Below, piece after piece: positions 31,437-41,592 of a DNA stretch of 64,000 bases (position 1 is its first letter; each line of letters begins with the position of its first letter). This DNA is from Chryseobacterium culicis (GTDB taxonomy: Bacteria > Bacteroidota > Bacteroidia > Flavobacteriales > Weeksellaceae). The notes beneath the pieces were generated by a model, which saw only the letters and a program-made list of their open reading frames with translations, did not search any database and had not been told where the DNA came from. The stretch is from NCBI RefSeq assembly GCF_900108365.1, contig NZ_FNWQ01000002.1:186001-250000 (forward strand). Reading direction: 5' to 3'. The translations under genes were made by a program, and so were the position numbers.

Positions 31437-34376
31437 TTAATAACCAAATATCTCAGTTAAATTAAGTTTTTTTACTTCTCCTAATTTCTGCATATCGGCT
31501 TCATTTACTTTATCTTGAGAGGCTACAATACAGTATGTGTAGTTTTTATTCTTCATTTCCTTATCGTGGAAGGAATTGATATCCGTGAAAGACAGTTTTG
31601 GAGCCTGTTCGTAGACATTCTTTCTCATATCAAAGTTGTTTCCAAGTCTTTGGGATTTCAGATAAGAGAAAATGATTCCGTCCTGAGTAATTCTTTCAGA
31701 AGCGATTGATTTTTTCAATCCGCTTTTCGCTGTTTCGAATAACTGCTCAGATTTTGGAAGGGTTGTCAAAAGCTCATTCATAGCAGTCGTAGACTCATTG
31801 AATTTGTCAGCCTGCGTTCCTACATAAGCCATTACCATATCCTTGTCTGTTTTCTTGCTCGGAAGCGCAAAATAAGAATAAGTAGAATAGGCCAGGGCTT
31901 TTGATTCTCTGATGGTCTGGAAGACAATAGAACCCATTCCTCCTCCGAAGTAATTGTTGAATAAACTTACCGTTGGCGTAGTGGAAGGATTATATGGGTC
32001 AGAGTTTCTTACCCAGAACACTTCGGCCTGTACCATGTCATAATGAGCAAACAGTACTTTGTTTTTATCAGTCGGGATCTGGGCAAAAGTTTTAGACTTC
32101 GGAAGCTCTTTCAGGGTTGCAGGAAGTTTATGAACCGGTTGTAAAGAGGCTACCACTTCGTTTCCAGATTTCGGTCCGTAATACAGTACTTTATGCTTGA
32201 AATTAAACAAATCATGAAGAACATTAATCAGATCTTCTGCTTTTAAAGCATCAAGTTCAGCATCGCTCAATACATTGTTGAAAGGATTCTGTACACCATA
32301 TTGAGCATAGCTTCTCAATCCTGCCATGATGGTTCCTTTGTTTTGCTTAGCGTTCGCTCTGGCTTTCTTCAGTCTTGTTTTGTAAGCATCAAGAGCTGTC
32401 TGATCTGCCTGGCAGTTTTTAATCAGATCTTCAAATAAAGCAATTGTTTTATCGAAATTTTCATTGAGTCCTTCAAGAGATACATAGGTTTCCTCATTTC
32501 CGGCTCCTACATTGAAGCTCGAAGCCAGTTTGTAAAACTCTTTACTGATTACCTCAGAAGATTTGTCTTTCGTTCCTAAATACTGAAGGTACTCTGCAGC
32601 CAAAGGAAGAATCTTGTTATTCCATTTTCCTGAATCAAAGTGATAATACATTCTGAAAAGCGCATTGTCTGTATTTTTTACAGAAAGTACATCTACATCA
32701 GCCAGCTTATTTTTGGCAATGTCTTTATCATAATTCAGCCATACCGGAGCGATAGGGTTTTCGGGCATTGTATCAATCTTCTTAAGGAAAGGGGACTGAT
32801 CTTCTCTGTTAACGGAAACCGGTGTAATGGTTGGTTTGTCAACTTTTACAATGCTTTTATCTTCACCTTTTCTTTTGTAAACAGCAACGTAGTTATTGTT
32901 TTGAAGATATTTGGAAACGAAATCCATAATATCTTTTTTCGTCAGCTTTGAAATTTCGTCCACATATTCCAGCGATGTTTTGTGGTCAATGTCCGAAGTG
33001 AATTCATCCATCAGGATGCTTGCTCTGGTTGAATATTTTTCGTCTTTCTGAATGATCCCTTTCTTTTCATTGTTAACGATAGACTGAATCAGATCGTCAG
33101 AAAACTCACCTTTTCTCAATTTATCAATTTCCTGAAGAAGAAGATTTTTTACTTCATCCAGAGACTGTCCTTCCGTTGGTTTTCCCTGTAATAGTAAAAC
33201 GGAATAATCTTTTAAAGCATAAGATCCGGCATAAGCACCCAGTAACTTTTGTTTTTTTACAAGATCAAGATCAATAAGACCGGCCTGTCCGTTCGTAAGC
33301 ATATTTCCTACAAGGTTCAGCATTCTTGCATCTTTTGTAGAGGCTCCCGGAAACCTGAAACCAAGCATTACATTTTCAGGGTTGGGTCCTACCACTTCTT
33401 TTACGATAGGAGCGGTGATAGGTTTTTCCTGTCCCACTTTATATTCAGGAATTGCTTTAGGTTTCATGTAGGAGAAAGCCTTGTCAATCTTAGCAATAAC
33501 TTCATCAGGATTAAAATCTCCGGACATAATGATTCCCATATTGTTGGGAACATAATAACTGTTATAATATTCTCTGATTGCATGCAGAGAAGGATTTTTC
33601 AGGTGCTCAATAGTCCCGATGGTTGTTTGCTTTCCGTAATTGTTGTTAGGGAAAAGATTAGCAAACATGGTGTCGAAAACCTTATCACCGTCATCATCAA
33701 GTGATCTGTTTTTTTCTTCATACACAGCTTCAAGCTCAGTGTGGAATAGTCTTAAAACCGGCTCTCTGAATCTTTCAGCCTGTACAGCAAGGAATTTGTC
33801 AAGAACGTTGGCCGGCACATCTTCCGTATATACCGTCTGTTCAAAAGAAGTGAAGGCATTGGTGCCGTCAGCTCCCATACCAGCCATCATTTTATCGTAC
33901 TCATTTGCAATGGCGTACTTGGCAGCCTCTCCGGAAACTCGGTCAATTTCTTTGTAAATCTCTTTTCTTTTGGCCTCGTCCTTTGTTTGGTTGTACTTTT
34001 CGTAAAGAGCATCAATTTGATCTAAAAGCGGTTTTTCTTTCGCCCAGTCTTTAGATCCGAACTGATTGGTTCCTTTGAAAAGCATATGCTCCAGATAATG
34101 GGCAAGACCGGTGTGGTCTGCAGGATCGGTTTTGCTTCCTGCTTTGGTGGCAATGTACGTTTGTATTCTCGGGTCTTTATTCGTAGGACTCAGAATGACC
34201 GTTAATCCGTTTTTCAGGGTATAATACCTTGCGGAAGTTGGATCATTGGTTACATATTTGTACTTGTATCCGTTGGAAGTACCTTCTTTCCACTGGAAAT
34301 CCTGACCAAAAGCATATCCTGCGAAACTGGCAGCGGCAATACTTGTAGCGATGGTTAGTTTTTTTAACAGATTCAT
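31437..34376 (-). CDS. Exported M16 family zinc peptidase (two-domain, pitrilysin-like)
   Basis: The 979-residue protein has a signal peptide (about 1-24, GYAFGQ) and two M16 halves. The N-terminal half has the inverted zinc motif HYLEH (His93, Glu96, His97) in LAHYLEHMLFKG and the distal Glu in ELEAVYEEKNRS. The C-terminal half (about 530-979) lacks the zinc motif and forms the clamshell lid, with FGGGMGSIVFQTIRESKALAYS near residue 815. Length is typical of the large exported Bacteroidota type. It degrades medium-sized peptides in the periplasm. It is followed by the terminator at 31405, and the aminotransferase gene is 38 nt upstream. Confidence 0.93.
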   Translation of the reverse strand: MNLLKKLTIATSIAAASFAGYAFGQDFQWKEGTSNGYKYKYVTNDPTSARYYTLKNGLTVILSPTNKDPRIQTYIATKAGSKTDPADHTGLAHYLEHMLFKGTNQFGSKDWAKEKPLLDQIDALYEKYNQTKDEAKRKEIYKEIDRVSGEAAKYAIANEYDKMMAGMGADGTNAFTSFEQTVYTEDVPANVLDKFLAVQAERFREPVLRLFHTELEAVYEEKNRSLDDDGDKVFDTMFANLFPNNNYGKQTTIGTIEHLKNPSLHAIREYYNSYYVPNNMGIIMSGDFNPDEVIAKIDKAFSYMKPKAIPEYKVGQEKPITAPIVKEVVGPNPENVMLGFRFPGASTKDARMLNLVGNMLTNGQAGLIDLDLVKKQKLLGAYAGSYALKDYSVLLLQGKPTEGQSLDEVKNLLLQEIDKLRKGEFSDDLIQSIVNNEKKGIIQKDEKYSTRASILMDEFTSDIDHKTSLEYVDEISKLTKKDIMDFVSKYLQNNNYVAVYKRKGEDKSIVKVDKPTITPVSVNREDQSPFLKKIDTMPENPIAPVWLNYDKDIAKNKLADVDVLSVKNTDNALFRMYYHFDSGKWNNKILPLAAEYLQYLGTKDKSSEVISKEFYKLASSFNVGAGNEETYVSLEGLNENFDKTIALFEDLIKNCQADQTALDAYKTRLKKARANAKQNKGTIMAGLRSYAQYGVQNPFNNVLSDAELDALKAEDLINVLHDLFNFKHKVLYYGPKSGNEVVASLQPVHKLPATLKELPKSKTFAQIPTDKNKVLFAHYDMVQAEVFWVRNSDPYNPSTTPTVSLFNNYFGGGMGSIVFQTIRESKALAYSTYSYFALPSKKTDKDMVMAYVGTQADKFNESTTAMNELLTTLPKSEQLFETAKSGLKKSIASERITQDGIIFSYLKSQRLGNNFDMRKNVYEQAPKLSFTDINSFHDKEMKNKNYTYCIVASQDKVNEADMQKLGEVKKLNLTEIFGY

Positions 34377-34414
34377 TGCTGTTGTGTTGTATTTTTGATT
34401 AGTAGATGTTAATG

Positions 34415-35608
34415 CTAATTGAATTTGTCTAACAAATCTTTAATTCGTTTCATCGCCTCTCTTAAATCTTCTTCAGAAGCTGCATAAGAAAACCTGATAC
34501 ATTCCGGACTTCCGAAAGAGAATCCGCCTACACATCCTACATGGGCGTTTTCCAACAGGAACATGGCAAAATCATCAGAGTTTTTAATTTCTGTACCGTT
34601 CAGCGTTTTTCCGATGTAATGCGAAATATCAGGGAAGAAATAGAAGGCGGCTTTTGGAAGTACTACCTTAAATCCTGGAATTTCTTTGATGAGCTCATAG
34701 ACCAGATCTCTTCTTTTTTTGAAAGCATCAATCATATATCTGTATTCGGAAGGATCTGTTTTTAAGGCAGTAATAGAAGCTCTCTGGGCAACTGTATTGG
34801 CTCCGCTGGTCATTTGTCCCTGTACTTTCTCGCAGGCTTTTGCCAGCCATTCCGGACATGCGGAATACCCGATTCTCCAACCCGTCATAGCAAATGCTTT
34901 AGACATTCCGTTGATGATCGCTGTCTGTTCATATACTTCCGGGAATTGAGCGATAGAGGTTGTTTTTGTTTCGTAATTGATGTATTCGTAGATCTCGTCA
35001 GAAATGATCGTCACCTGAGGGTACTTTGCAATTACTTTTGCAATGGATTTTAATTCGTCATACGTATAATACCCTCCGGAAGGATTACACGGCGAGCTGA
35101 AAAGTATAGCTTTGGTCTTCTCTGTAATGGCTTCTTCAAGCTGCTCTGCAGTGACTTTAAAATCAGTAACATAAGAAGTAGGAAGTATTACCGAGGTTCC
35201 ACCCATCATTTTAACCATCTCATCATAGCTTACCCAGTAAGGGGCAGGAAGAAGAACTTCGTCACCATCATTGATAATAGCAGCCAGAACATTTAAAATA
35301 GCTTGTTTGGCACCATTGGAAACACAAATCTGAGTAGGTTTGTATTCCAGATTATTATCTCTTTTTAATTTATAAACAATCGCTTCACGCAGTTCCAGAA
35401 ATCCCGGAACAGGAGAGTAGTGGCTGTAATTTTGATTAATGGCATCGAAAGCTGCCTGTTTGATATTGTCCGGAACATCGAAATCCGGCTCGCCAAGAGT
35501 TAAACTGATCACATCTATTCCGTTCGCTTTCATTTCTCTGGCTTTGTTTGACATGACAAATGTCTGTGAGTATCCTAATCTTTTTACTCTATCTGAAAGT
35601 TTATCCAT
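34415..35608 (-). CDS. Class I aspartate-type aminotransferase
   Basis: A 397-residue fold type I PLP enzyme. Characteristic segments are SLTLGEPDFDVP, SSPCNPSGGYY, the PLP lysine in NGMSKAFAMTGWRIGYS (Lys237) and FSFGSPECIRFSYA. This subgroup (1-gamma) transaminates aspartate and sometimes aromatic amino acids. The M16 gene follows 38 nt downstream, so they may share a transcript. The 227-nt gap upstream is divergent to the M28 gene at 35836. Confidence 0.92.
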   Translation of the reverse strand: MDKLSDRVKRLGYSQTFVMSNKAREMKANGIDVISLTLGEPDFDVPDNIKQAAFDAINQNYSHYSPVPGFLELREAIVYKLKRDNNLEYKPTQICVSNGAKQAILNVLAAIINDGDEVLLPAPYWVSYDEMVKMMGGTSVILPTSYVTDFKVTAEQLEEAITEKTKAILFSSPCNPSGGYYTYDELKSIAKVIAKYPQVTIISDEIYEYINYETKTTSIAQFPEVYEQTAIINGMSKAFAMTGWRIGYSACPEWLAKACEKVQGQMTSGANTVAQRASITALKTDPSEYRYMIDAFKKRRDLVYELIKEIPGFKVVLPKAAFYFFPDISHYIGKTLNGTEIKNSDDFAMFLLENAHVGCVGGFSFGSPECIRFSYAASEEDLREAMKRIKDLLDKFN

Positions 35609-35835
35609 TGTATTTTTTGAATTTTAACAAATATATAATAAAAACGCCTTGCAGGGATAAGAAAAGTGGAATTGCAGAGAAGATTTTTGTCAGGTTTTGG
35701 TTGAAATTTGATGGTAAGATTCATCCATAAAATGGAACAGCAGAAAATAGCAGACACTATACAGATTCACAGACAATAAAAGATGTCGGATGAAATAAAG
35801 TGTTTTGTATCTTTAAACAATCTAAGAATGATCCT

Positions 35836-37173
35836 ATGAAGTATTCCGTATTTTTATTGCTGATTTCCTGTACTGCTTTTGCTCAGAAACCATCAAAAGA
35901 TGATGAAGTGAAAAAATATGTGCGTCAGGTGAATGAAGACTCGCTAAAATCTTACATCGGAAAGATGGTGAGCTTTGGAACCCGGCATACTTTAAGCTCA
36001 ACAGATGATCCCAAGCAGGGAATAGGTGCAGCAAGAAACTGGGTGATTAAAAAATTCAGCGATTATGCCAAAAACTCCGGTGGCAGAATGGAAGTATACC
36101 TCCAGCAGGAAGTCATTCAGCCTGATGGAAAACGAATTGATACAGCTGCTAGCCTCGCGAATGCGGTTGCTTTTTTGAAAGGAACAGATCCTAATGATAA
36201 AAGAGTATTCCTGATTGGCGGTCATCTTGATTCAAGGGTAACTGATGTAATGAACCGAACTTCCGCAGCACCGGGAGCCAATGATGACGGCAGTGGAGTA
36301 AGCGCAGTTATAGAATCTGCAAGAATATTGAGTCAGTCCTCTTTTCCGGCATCCATCATCTTTGTAGCCTTTTCAGGAGAAGAGCAGTCGTTATTGGGAT
36401 CTAAGCAGCTGGCGGAAAAAATTAAAACAGAGAATTTGCAGCTGGAAGCGGTTCTGAACAATGATATGATAGGTAATCCCAAAGCAGGAGAAACCGGAGA
36501 GGTCAATACCCGTGTTCTCAGAGTGTTCAGCGAAGGTTTGCCTTATAAAGATCTGGACAAAAAAGCAATGACGATCAGGAATCTTGGTTTTGAAAATGAC
36601 AGTGAATCCAGACAGCTGGCGCGGTATATCAAAGAAATTACAGAGCAGTACGTAAAAGGATTGGAGATTAAGCTGATTTACAGAAATGACAGGTTTTTGC
36701 GCGGAGGAGACCATACCAGCTTTGTGAACAACGGATTTCCTTCGGTCAGATTAACCGAGTATTATGAAAATTACGATCATCAGCATCAGGATATCAGAAT
36801 TGAAAACAATAAGCAGTACGGCGATCTTCCTGAATTCATAGATTTTAAATATCTGAAAAAGAATGTTGCTGCCAATGTAGCTGTACTGGCAAATCTTTCC
36901 AAATCAGCATCCAAACCTGAGAAAGTGGAAATGGAAGTGAAACAACTGACGAATTCAACAACCCTGCATTGGGAAAAACCGAAATCGGGAATTCCGTCAG
37001 GATATTATGTGCTGGCAAGAGAAACGGATAGCCCGGTGTGGCAGAAAAAAATATTTACAAGAGAACTTTCCATAAAGATTCCGCTTTCAAAAGACAATTA
37101 TATTTTTGCGGTACAGTCCGTAAATCAGTCAGGGAATCTTAGTCTGCCTGTAATTCCGGGAATTGCGAAGTAA
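35836..37173 (+). CDS. Exported M28 family peptidase with fibronectin-like C-terminus
   Basis: The protein has 445 residues from ATG 35836, whose N-terminus is a signal peptide (VFLLLISCTAFAQ); an upstream ATG at 35800 would mask it. The M28 motifs are IGGHLDSRV (zinc His), GANDDGSG (bridging Asp), SGEEQSLLG (catalytic and zinc Glu), NNDMIGN (zinc Asp) and GGDHTSF (zinc His), all intact. Residues about 365-445 form a fibronectin type III-like domain (TLHWEKPKSGIPSGYYVLAR). It differs from the tandem M28 set at 19-23 kb and belongs to another subfamily. It lies divergent to the aminotransferase gene. Confidence 0.92.
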   Translation: MKYSVFLLLISCTAFAQKPSKDDEVKKYVRQVNEDSLKSYIGKMVSFGTRHTLSSTDDPKQGIGAARNWVIKKFSDYAKNSGGRMEVYLQQEVIQPDGKRIDTAASLANAVAFLKGTDPNDKRVFLIGGHLDSRVTDVMNRTSAAPGANDDGSGVSAVIESARILSQSSFPASIIFVAFSGEEQSLLGSKQLAEKIKTENLQLEAVLNNDMIGNPKAGETGEVNTRVLRVFSEGLPYKDLDKKAMTIRNLGFENDSESRQLARYIKEITEQYVKGLEIKLIYRNDRFLRGGDHTSFVNNGFPSVRLTEYYENYDHQHQDIRIENNKQYGDLPEFIDFKYLKKNVAANVAVLANLSKSASKPEKVEMEVKQLTNSTTLHWEKPKSGIPSGYYVLARETDSPVWQKKIFTRELSIKIPLSKDNYIFAVQSVNQSGNLSLPVIPGIAK

Positions 37174-37270
37174 TGGTTTGTAAAGAAAAGCCGGCTTTAC
37201 AAGGGATGGGGAAAAGTAGATTTGAATACAAGAGAAATAAAACTTATTTTTGCGGTTTATAATAATTCAC

Positions 37271-37906
37271 ATGTCTGCATCGTTACTATTAAAATATTTC
37301 CCGGATCTTACTGAAAAACAGAAAGAGCAGTTCTCCAAACTGGAAAATCTGTACAATGAATGGAATGAAAAGATCAACGTAATTTCCAGAAAAGATATGG
37401 AATCGCTGTATGAAAAGCACATTCTGCACTCTTTGGGAATTGCAAAAGTGATGGAATTTGCACCAGGAACCAAAGTTTTGGATATCGGAACCGGAGGCGG
37501 TTTTCCGGGGATCCCTCTGGCGATCCTTTTTCCTGAAGTAGAATTTACTTTAATTGATTCTATCGGAAAGAAAATCAGTGTGGTACAGGCTGTAGCAGAT
37601 GGAGTAGGATTAACCAACGTAACGGCGATCCACGGAAGAGCGGAAAAGCTGAAGGAAAAATTCCATTTTATAGTCAGCAGGGCAGTAACCCAGATGCCGG
37701 AATTTTTAAGGTGGCTGAAAGGTAAATTTGAAAAAGAACAGTTTAACGCTAAACATAACGGAATTTTATATTTGAAAGGCGGTGATCTTGCTGAAGAGCT
37801 TGCAGGACTTAAATGTGAAATTTTTAATCTTAAACACTATTTTGATGAAGAATTTTTTGATACTAAAAAAGTAGTTTATGTATCAAAAGGTAATTTTAAT
37901 TCCTGA
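37271..37906 (+). CDS. rsmG: 16S rRNA (guanine527-N7) methyltransferase
   Basis: It methylates N7 of G527 in 16S rRNA with SAM; loss in other bacteria gives low-level streptomycin resistance. It has 211 residues from ATG 37271; an earlier in-frame ATG adds only 7 residues. The SAM motif VLDIGTGGGFPGIPLAI (about 69-85), NVISRKD at the N-terminus and SRAVTQMPEFLRW near the C-terminus are typical. The next gene starts 61 nt on. Confidence 0.96.
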   Translation: MSASLLLKYFPDLTEKQKEQFSKLENLYNEWNEKINVISRKDMESLYEKHILHSLGIAKVMEFAPGTKVLDIGTGGGFPGIPLAILFPEVEFTLIDSIGKKISVVQAVADGVGLTNVTAIHGRAEKLKEKFHFIVSRAVTQMPEFLRWLKGKFEKEQFNAKHNGILYLKGGDLAEELAGLKCEIFNLKHYFDEEFFDTKKVVYVSKGNFNS

Positions 37907-37967
37907 TTTTATGTGAATAAGGAATAATTTTTGCTAATATTTGTTAATAATCAGAAAAGTAAAGGTT

Positions 37968-38372
37968 ATGAAAAAACTTTTAAATATTGGGTTTTCAGTA
38001 TTCGTTTTGGGCGTGCTTCTGGTTTCGTGTAATGATGATGATTACCACACCATAGAATCTATTGATAAAATCAAAATAGACAGCGTGAAAATCGTAAATG
38101 ATACCATGGACGTTTTTGCGATACAGAGTATAAAGACGTATTCCACCTATCCGTCTCACTGTGAAGGATTTTATGGATATGATTATGTTTACAACAATAA
38201 TCTGGAAAGAACCGTTACCTCCTATAAATATATCACAAACGGACCTTGTGCACAGGGAAATTATGTGGGGGCAAGTCAAATAAACTTTAGTCCGCAACGA
38301 AAAGGAACCTATACTTTTAAATTCTGGAACGGAGGCAATAACTGGATTACCAAAACAATTGTAGTGGAATAA
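37968..38372 (+). CDS. Lipoprotein of unknown function
   Basis: 134 residues from ATG 37968, with a lipobox (LLVSC) followed by NDDD, which fits the Bacteroidota rule that acidic residues after the Cys favour surface export. The mature part is rich in Tyr, Asn and Gly with strands (YPSHCEGFYGYDYVYNNN, TYTFKFWNGGNNW) and resembles a small beta-sandwich. Not recognised further. Its stop overlaps the start of the next gene (TAATG), so the two are coupled. Confidence 0.75.
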   Translation: MKKLLNIGFSVFVLGVLLVSCNDDDYHTIESIDKIKIDSVKIVNDTMDVFAIQSIKTYSTYPSHCEGFYGYDYVYNNNLERTVTSYKYITNGPCAQGNYVGASQINFSPQRKGTYTFKFWNGGNNWITKTIVVE

Positions 38373-38908
38373 TGAGATTGATATTCGTATTGTGCTTATT
38401 GACAGCCCAGGCTGCATCCGGACAGAAGATTTTCTGGGAAGAAGACAAAAAGCTGACCTGGGAAAATTTTAAAAGTCCCGTTAACAGGAAAAAGAATCCT
38501 GATATAGCTGCGTATACTCATTGCGGCTGGGAATTTCATTCAATGAAATCCTCCGATCCTAAAGCACCGGTTACCATTACCATCAAAACCCTTTTTCACG
38601 AAGATAAATCCTGGAAAGATGTCAAAAAAACGGATGATGATATCCTGCTGCATGAGCAGAAGCATTTTGATATTGCAGAATTGTTTGTAAGAAAATTCAG
38701 GAAAGCGGTTGCAGAGAAAATCAGGACTTCAGGAGATTATAACAGGTATTTTCAGTCAATTTATGACGGGATTTCCGAAGATTATAAAAACTTCCAGATG
38801 GCGTATGACAGAGAAACCCGCCATGGAATTGATAAAGAAAAGCAAACCGAATATAATAATACGATTTCTGAACAACTAGACAATCTAAAAAGCTATCAGG
38901 CCCATTGA
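38372..38908 (+). CDS. Exported HExxH protein, DUF922-like putative zinc protease
   Basis: 178 residues with a signal peptide (LLTAQAASGQ). The motif LLHEQKHFDIAE holds His94-Glu95-x-x-His98, the zinc-binding signature, followed by a helical C-terminus (YFQSIYDGISEDYKNFQMAYD). The N-terminal WEEDKKLTWENFK is typical of DUF922-type exported putative proteases. The third zinc ligand is not assigned. It overlaps the lipoprotein gene by one base and the nuclease gene by four bases (TTGA). Confidence 0.75.
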   Translation: MRLIFVLCLLTAQAASGQKIFWEEDKKLTWENFKSPVNRKKNPDIAAYTHCGWEFHSMKSSDPKAPVTITIKTLFHEDKSWKDVKKTDDDILLHEQKHFDIAELFVRKFRKAVAEKIRTSGDYNRYFQSIYDGISEDYKNFQMAYDRETRHGIDKEKQTEYNNTISEQLDNLKSYQAH

Positions 38909-41592
38909 AATTCCTCAATAAGATCATCCACGAGCTGCTGGCACAAAACACGGATCTTTCTGCGTTTAATATCATTCTGCCCGGAAAGCGTCCCATTGTG
39001 TTTATCAGACAGATTCTGGAAGAAAATAATTATTCCGGCTTTCTCCCCAACTTTTTTACGGTAGAAGAACTCATCAATACAATTGCTGATCGGCAGCCTA
39101 TTCAGGGAATTCCGCTGTGGCTTTTTTCATTTGATGTCTACAGAAGCCTGAATCTTATTCCCAGAGATGATTTTTCAGACTTTCTGAAATGGTTTCCCAC
39201 CCTGCAGAAGGACTGGGATGATATTCTCAAGTTCTCCGACAGTGATGAGGCCGTTCTCCAGTATATGTTTGATGAGGAAAGGATCAAAGAATGGGCTCAG
39301 GACCTTGGTGAGGATGATGATGTCCCCAGAAAGAAGTTCCTTAATTTCTGGCAGAATATGAATGTTTTTCTCCCTGTTTTAAAAGACAGGCTGCGGGAAA
39401 AAAACTGGGCAACCTCGGGAATGATTCATGAAGCTGCTAAAGCCAGAATCGTTGATTTCGCTAAAAATACCAAAGAAGAATTTATTTTCTGCGGCTTCAA
39501 TGCTTTTACTCCGGTGGAAGAAAAGCTCGTAAGAAGCCTTTTGCAATGGAATAAAGCGCAGTGTTTCTTTCAGGCAGACCGTTATTATTTCGATGACGAA
39601 AGACAGGAAGCCGGGAAATTCCTTAGAAATCACAAAACATGGAAAGAATTTGATGATAACAGGGCTTTCCAATGGATAGAGGACGATTTTAACCAGCCTA
39701 AAAAAATAAAAGTCTACGAAGTCTCCGGGAATGTTACCCAAACCAAAGTACTGCCTGAGATCTTCAAAGAAATCAATAATAAAACCTATTCCAATACGGC
39801 AGTGGTATTGCTGGATGAAAATCTCCTTCCGGCCAGTCTTGATGTAATGCATGGTGTTGATAATTTGAATATTACAATGGGATTCCCATTGAAAAACCTA
39901 TCGTTCTCCAATGCGGTCAAACGCCTTTTTTATCTGCAGAAACAGCTGGAAAAAAACAAATCTTCCTATTATTACCGAGACGTTTTTCCTATTTTGGAAG
40001 AACTTCCGAAATCTGCTGAAGATGAACAGATTATCAATGAGTTTAAAGCCAAAGTAGAAGAAAGGAATATTGTTTATATCTCTAAGAAACTTCTCCACGA
40101 ATTGCTGGGCGGGCTGTCTTACATCGGACTTCTTCAGAAAGCTGCCGGCACCAATCTGTATCTGGATATGCTGATTGAGTTCTGCCAGCAGGTAAAATGG
40201 CTTGAAATAGACGATATTCAGTACGAGAATGTTTCTCACTTTGAAAATGCATTCAGAATCATTAAAAACCAGCTGACCCCCTACAATATCGAGATCAAAA
40301 TGGAAACGCTGGAAATCCTGATTAACCAGCATATCAATTCTGAAAGTATCGACTTCCAGGGAGAGCCGTTGAGAGGGTTACAGATTATGGGGTTATTGGA
40401 AACGCGTCTCCTGAATTTTGAGAACGTTATTCTGCTTTCCGTAAACGAGGGCAAACTCCCTCTTGGGAACTCCCAAAACACCTATATTCCTTTCGATATC
40501 CGGAGATTCTTTGATCTTCATACTTTCCTTGAAAATGACAGCATTTATGCCTATCACTTTTATAGGTTGATTCAGGATGCCCAAAATGTGCATTTGCTGT
40601 ACAATGCGTTAAGTTCCGGAGTAAATACCGGAGAAAAAAGCAGATTTATTACACAGATCGAAATGGAAAGTTCTCATGAGATAGAACATCTGATTATCGA
40701 GAACTCTTCCGAACCCATTATGACTCAACCTATCGAAATTGCCAAGACACAGATTGTACAGGAACGTCTTCAGAAATGGAAGGAAAAAGTATCTGCTTCC
40801 CATCTTACGAGCTACCTCTATAATCCGATTGATTTTTATCTTTCCAAGATTTTAAATACTTCGGAAACAGATGAAATTGAGGAAGAGCTTTCGATAAAAA
40901 ATTACGGAAATTTAGTGCATTATTCACTTCAAGAAGTGTATGAGGTTTTAAAGGGTAAAGTTTTAAAAGAAAGTGATTTAAAGAATTCAGTTAAAGCAAT
41001 AGATCAATATATCAATACGGCTATTGAAAAGCTGAAACACCAGCCGGAATTCTATGAAAAGGGGATGAATTACATCCACAGGGCTATTGCCAAAAAAGTA
41101 ATTGAAAATGTACTGAATCATGATCTTGAACTCATTAGGCAGGGGAACAAACTCGAGATTATTGATATTGAAAGAAAGTTTGAAAACATAGATTTTCCTC
41201 TTGATGGAAATGATAAAGTTTCTTTTTTCGGATTCATTGACCGGATTGATAAGCTGAACGGAACACTTCGAATTATTGACTATAAAACAGCCAGGATTAA
41301 AAACCTGAACGTAAAGATTGATCAGGATAATGTAGATGAATATTTTCATAACAGCGACAGAAAGCAGGCACTTCAGCTCTGTATTTATCATTATGTAGTA
41401 CAGCATCTGCCTGAGTTTTGGGGATTCCCTATAGAAACAGGAATCTGGAGTTTTGCCGATGCTAAAAAGGGAATGGTTTCGTTGCAGTTTGACAAAGGAA
41501 ATATTGATGATGCCATGAAATCTGTCAAAAGCCTGATCCTGGAAATCCTGAATCCGGATGTTAATTTTGTAGAAACCATAAAAACGTATTAA
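38905..41592 (+). CDS. PD-(D/E)XK nuclease family protein, AddB-like
   Basis: The 895-residue protein starts at TTG 38905, overlapping the previous stop (TTGA), and reads MKFLNKIIHELL. The order is that of AddB/RexB: an inactive UvrD-like helicase fold (NIILPGKRPIVFIRQIL at the start, then INQHINSESIDFQGEPLRG and VILLSVNEGKLP near 470-520), then a C-terminal RecB-type nuclease with His in GNLVHYSLQEVY and GFIDRIDKL...IIDYKTA (about 772-798). Catalytic Asp and Lys are intact. The Cys that starts the iron-sulfur cluster in Bacillus AddB is absent (SYLYNPIDFYL). A partner helicase-nuclease gene is not in the window. Role: recombinational DNA repair. Confidence 0.85.
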   Translation: MKFLNKIIHELLAQNTDLSAFNIILPGKRPIVFIRQILEENNYSGFLPNFFTVEELINTIADRQPIQGIPLWLFSFDVYRSLNLIPRDDFSDFLKWFPTLQKDWDDILKFSDSDEAVLQYMFDEERIKEWAQDLGEDDDVPRKKFLNFWQNMNVFLPVLKDRLREKNWATSGMIHEAAKARIVDFAKNTKEEFIFCGFNAFTPVEEKLVRSLLQWNKAQCFFQADRYYFDDERQEAGKFLRNHKTWKEFDDNRAFQWIEDDFNQPKKIKVYEVSGNVTQTKVLPEIFKEINNKTYSNTAVVLLDENLLPASLDVMHGVDNLNITMGFPLKNLSFSNAVKRLFYLQKQLEKNKSSYYYRDVFPILEELPKSAEDEQIINEFKAKVEERNIVYISKKLLHELLGGLSYIGLLQKAAGTNLYLDMLIEFCQQVKWLEIDDIQYENVSHFENAFRIIKNQLTPYNIEIKMETLEILINQHINSESIDFQGEPLRGLQIMGLLETRLLNFENVILLSVNEGKLPLGNSQNTYIPFDIRRFFDLHTFLENDSIYAYHFYRLIQDAQNVHLLYNALSSGVNTGEKSRFITQIEMESSHEIEHLIIENSSEPIMTQPIEIAKTQIVQERLQKWKEKVSASHLTSYLYNPIDFYLSKILNTSETDEIEEELSIKNYGNLVHYSLQEVYEVLKGKVLKESDLKNSVKAIDQYINTAIEKLKHQPEFYEKGMNYIHRAIAKKVIENVLNHDLELIRQGNKLEIIDIERKFENIDFPLDGNDKVSFFGFIDRIDKLNGTLRIIDYKTARIKNLNVKIDQDNVDEYFHNSDRKQALQLCIYHYVVQHLPEFWGFPIETGIWSFADAKKGMVSLQFDKGNIDDAMKSVKSLILEILNPDVNFVETIKTY

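Noticed and set aside
33249..33957. Plus-strand ORFs of 151 and 105 codons inside the M16 gene
   Set aside because: Antisense to a well-supported peptidase; composition is Phe/Ser/Ile-rich noise.
25314..35791. Shared 14-mer AAAAGATGTCGGAT at 25314 (minus) and 35778 (plus) as a repeat
   Set aside because: Several 14-base matches are expected by chance in a window this size; flanks do not extend the match.
39379..40332. Minus-strand ORFs of 157 and 144 codons inside the AddB-like gene
   Set aside because: Antisense shadows of the nuclease gene with no domain features.
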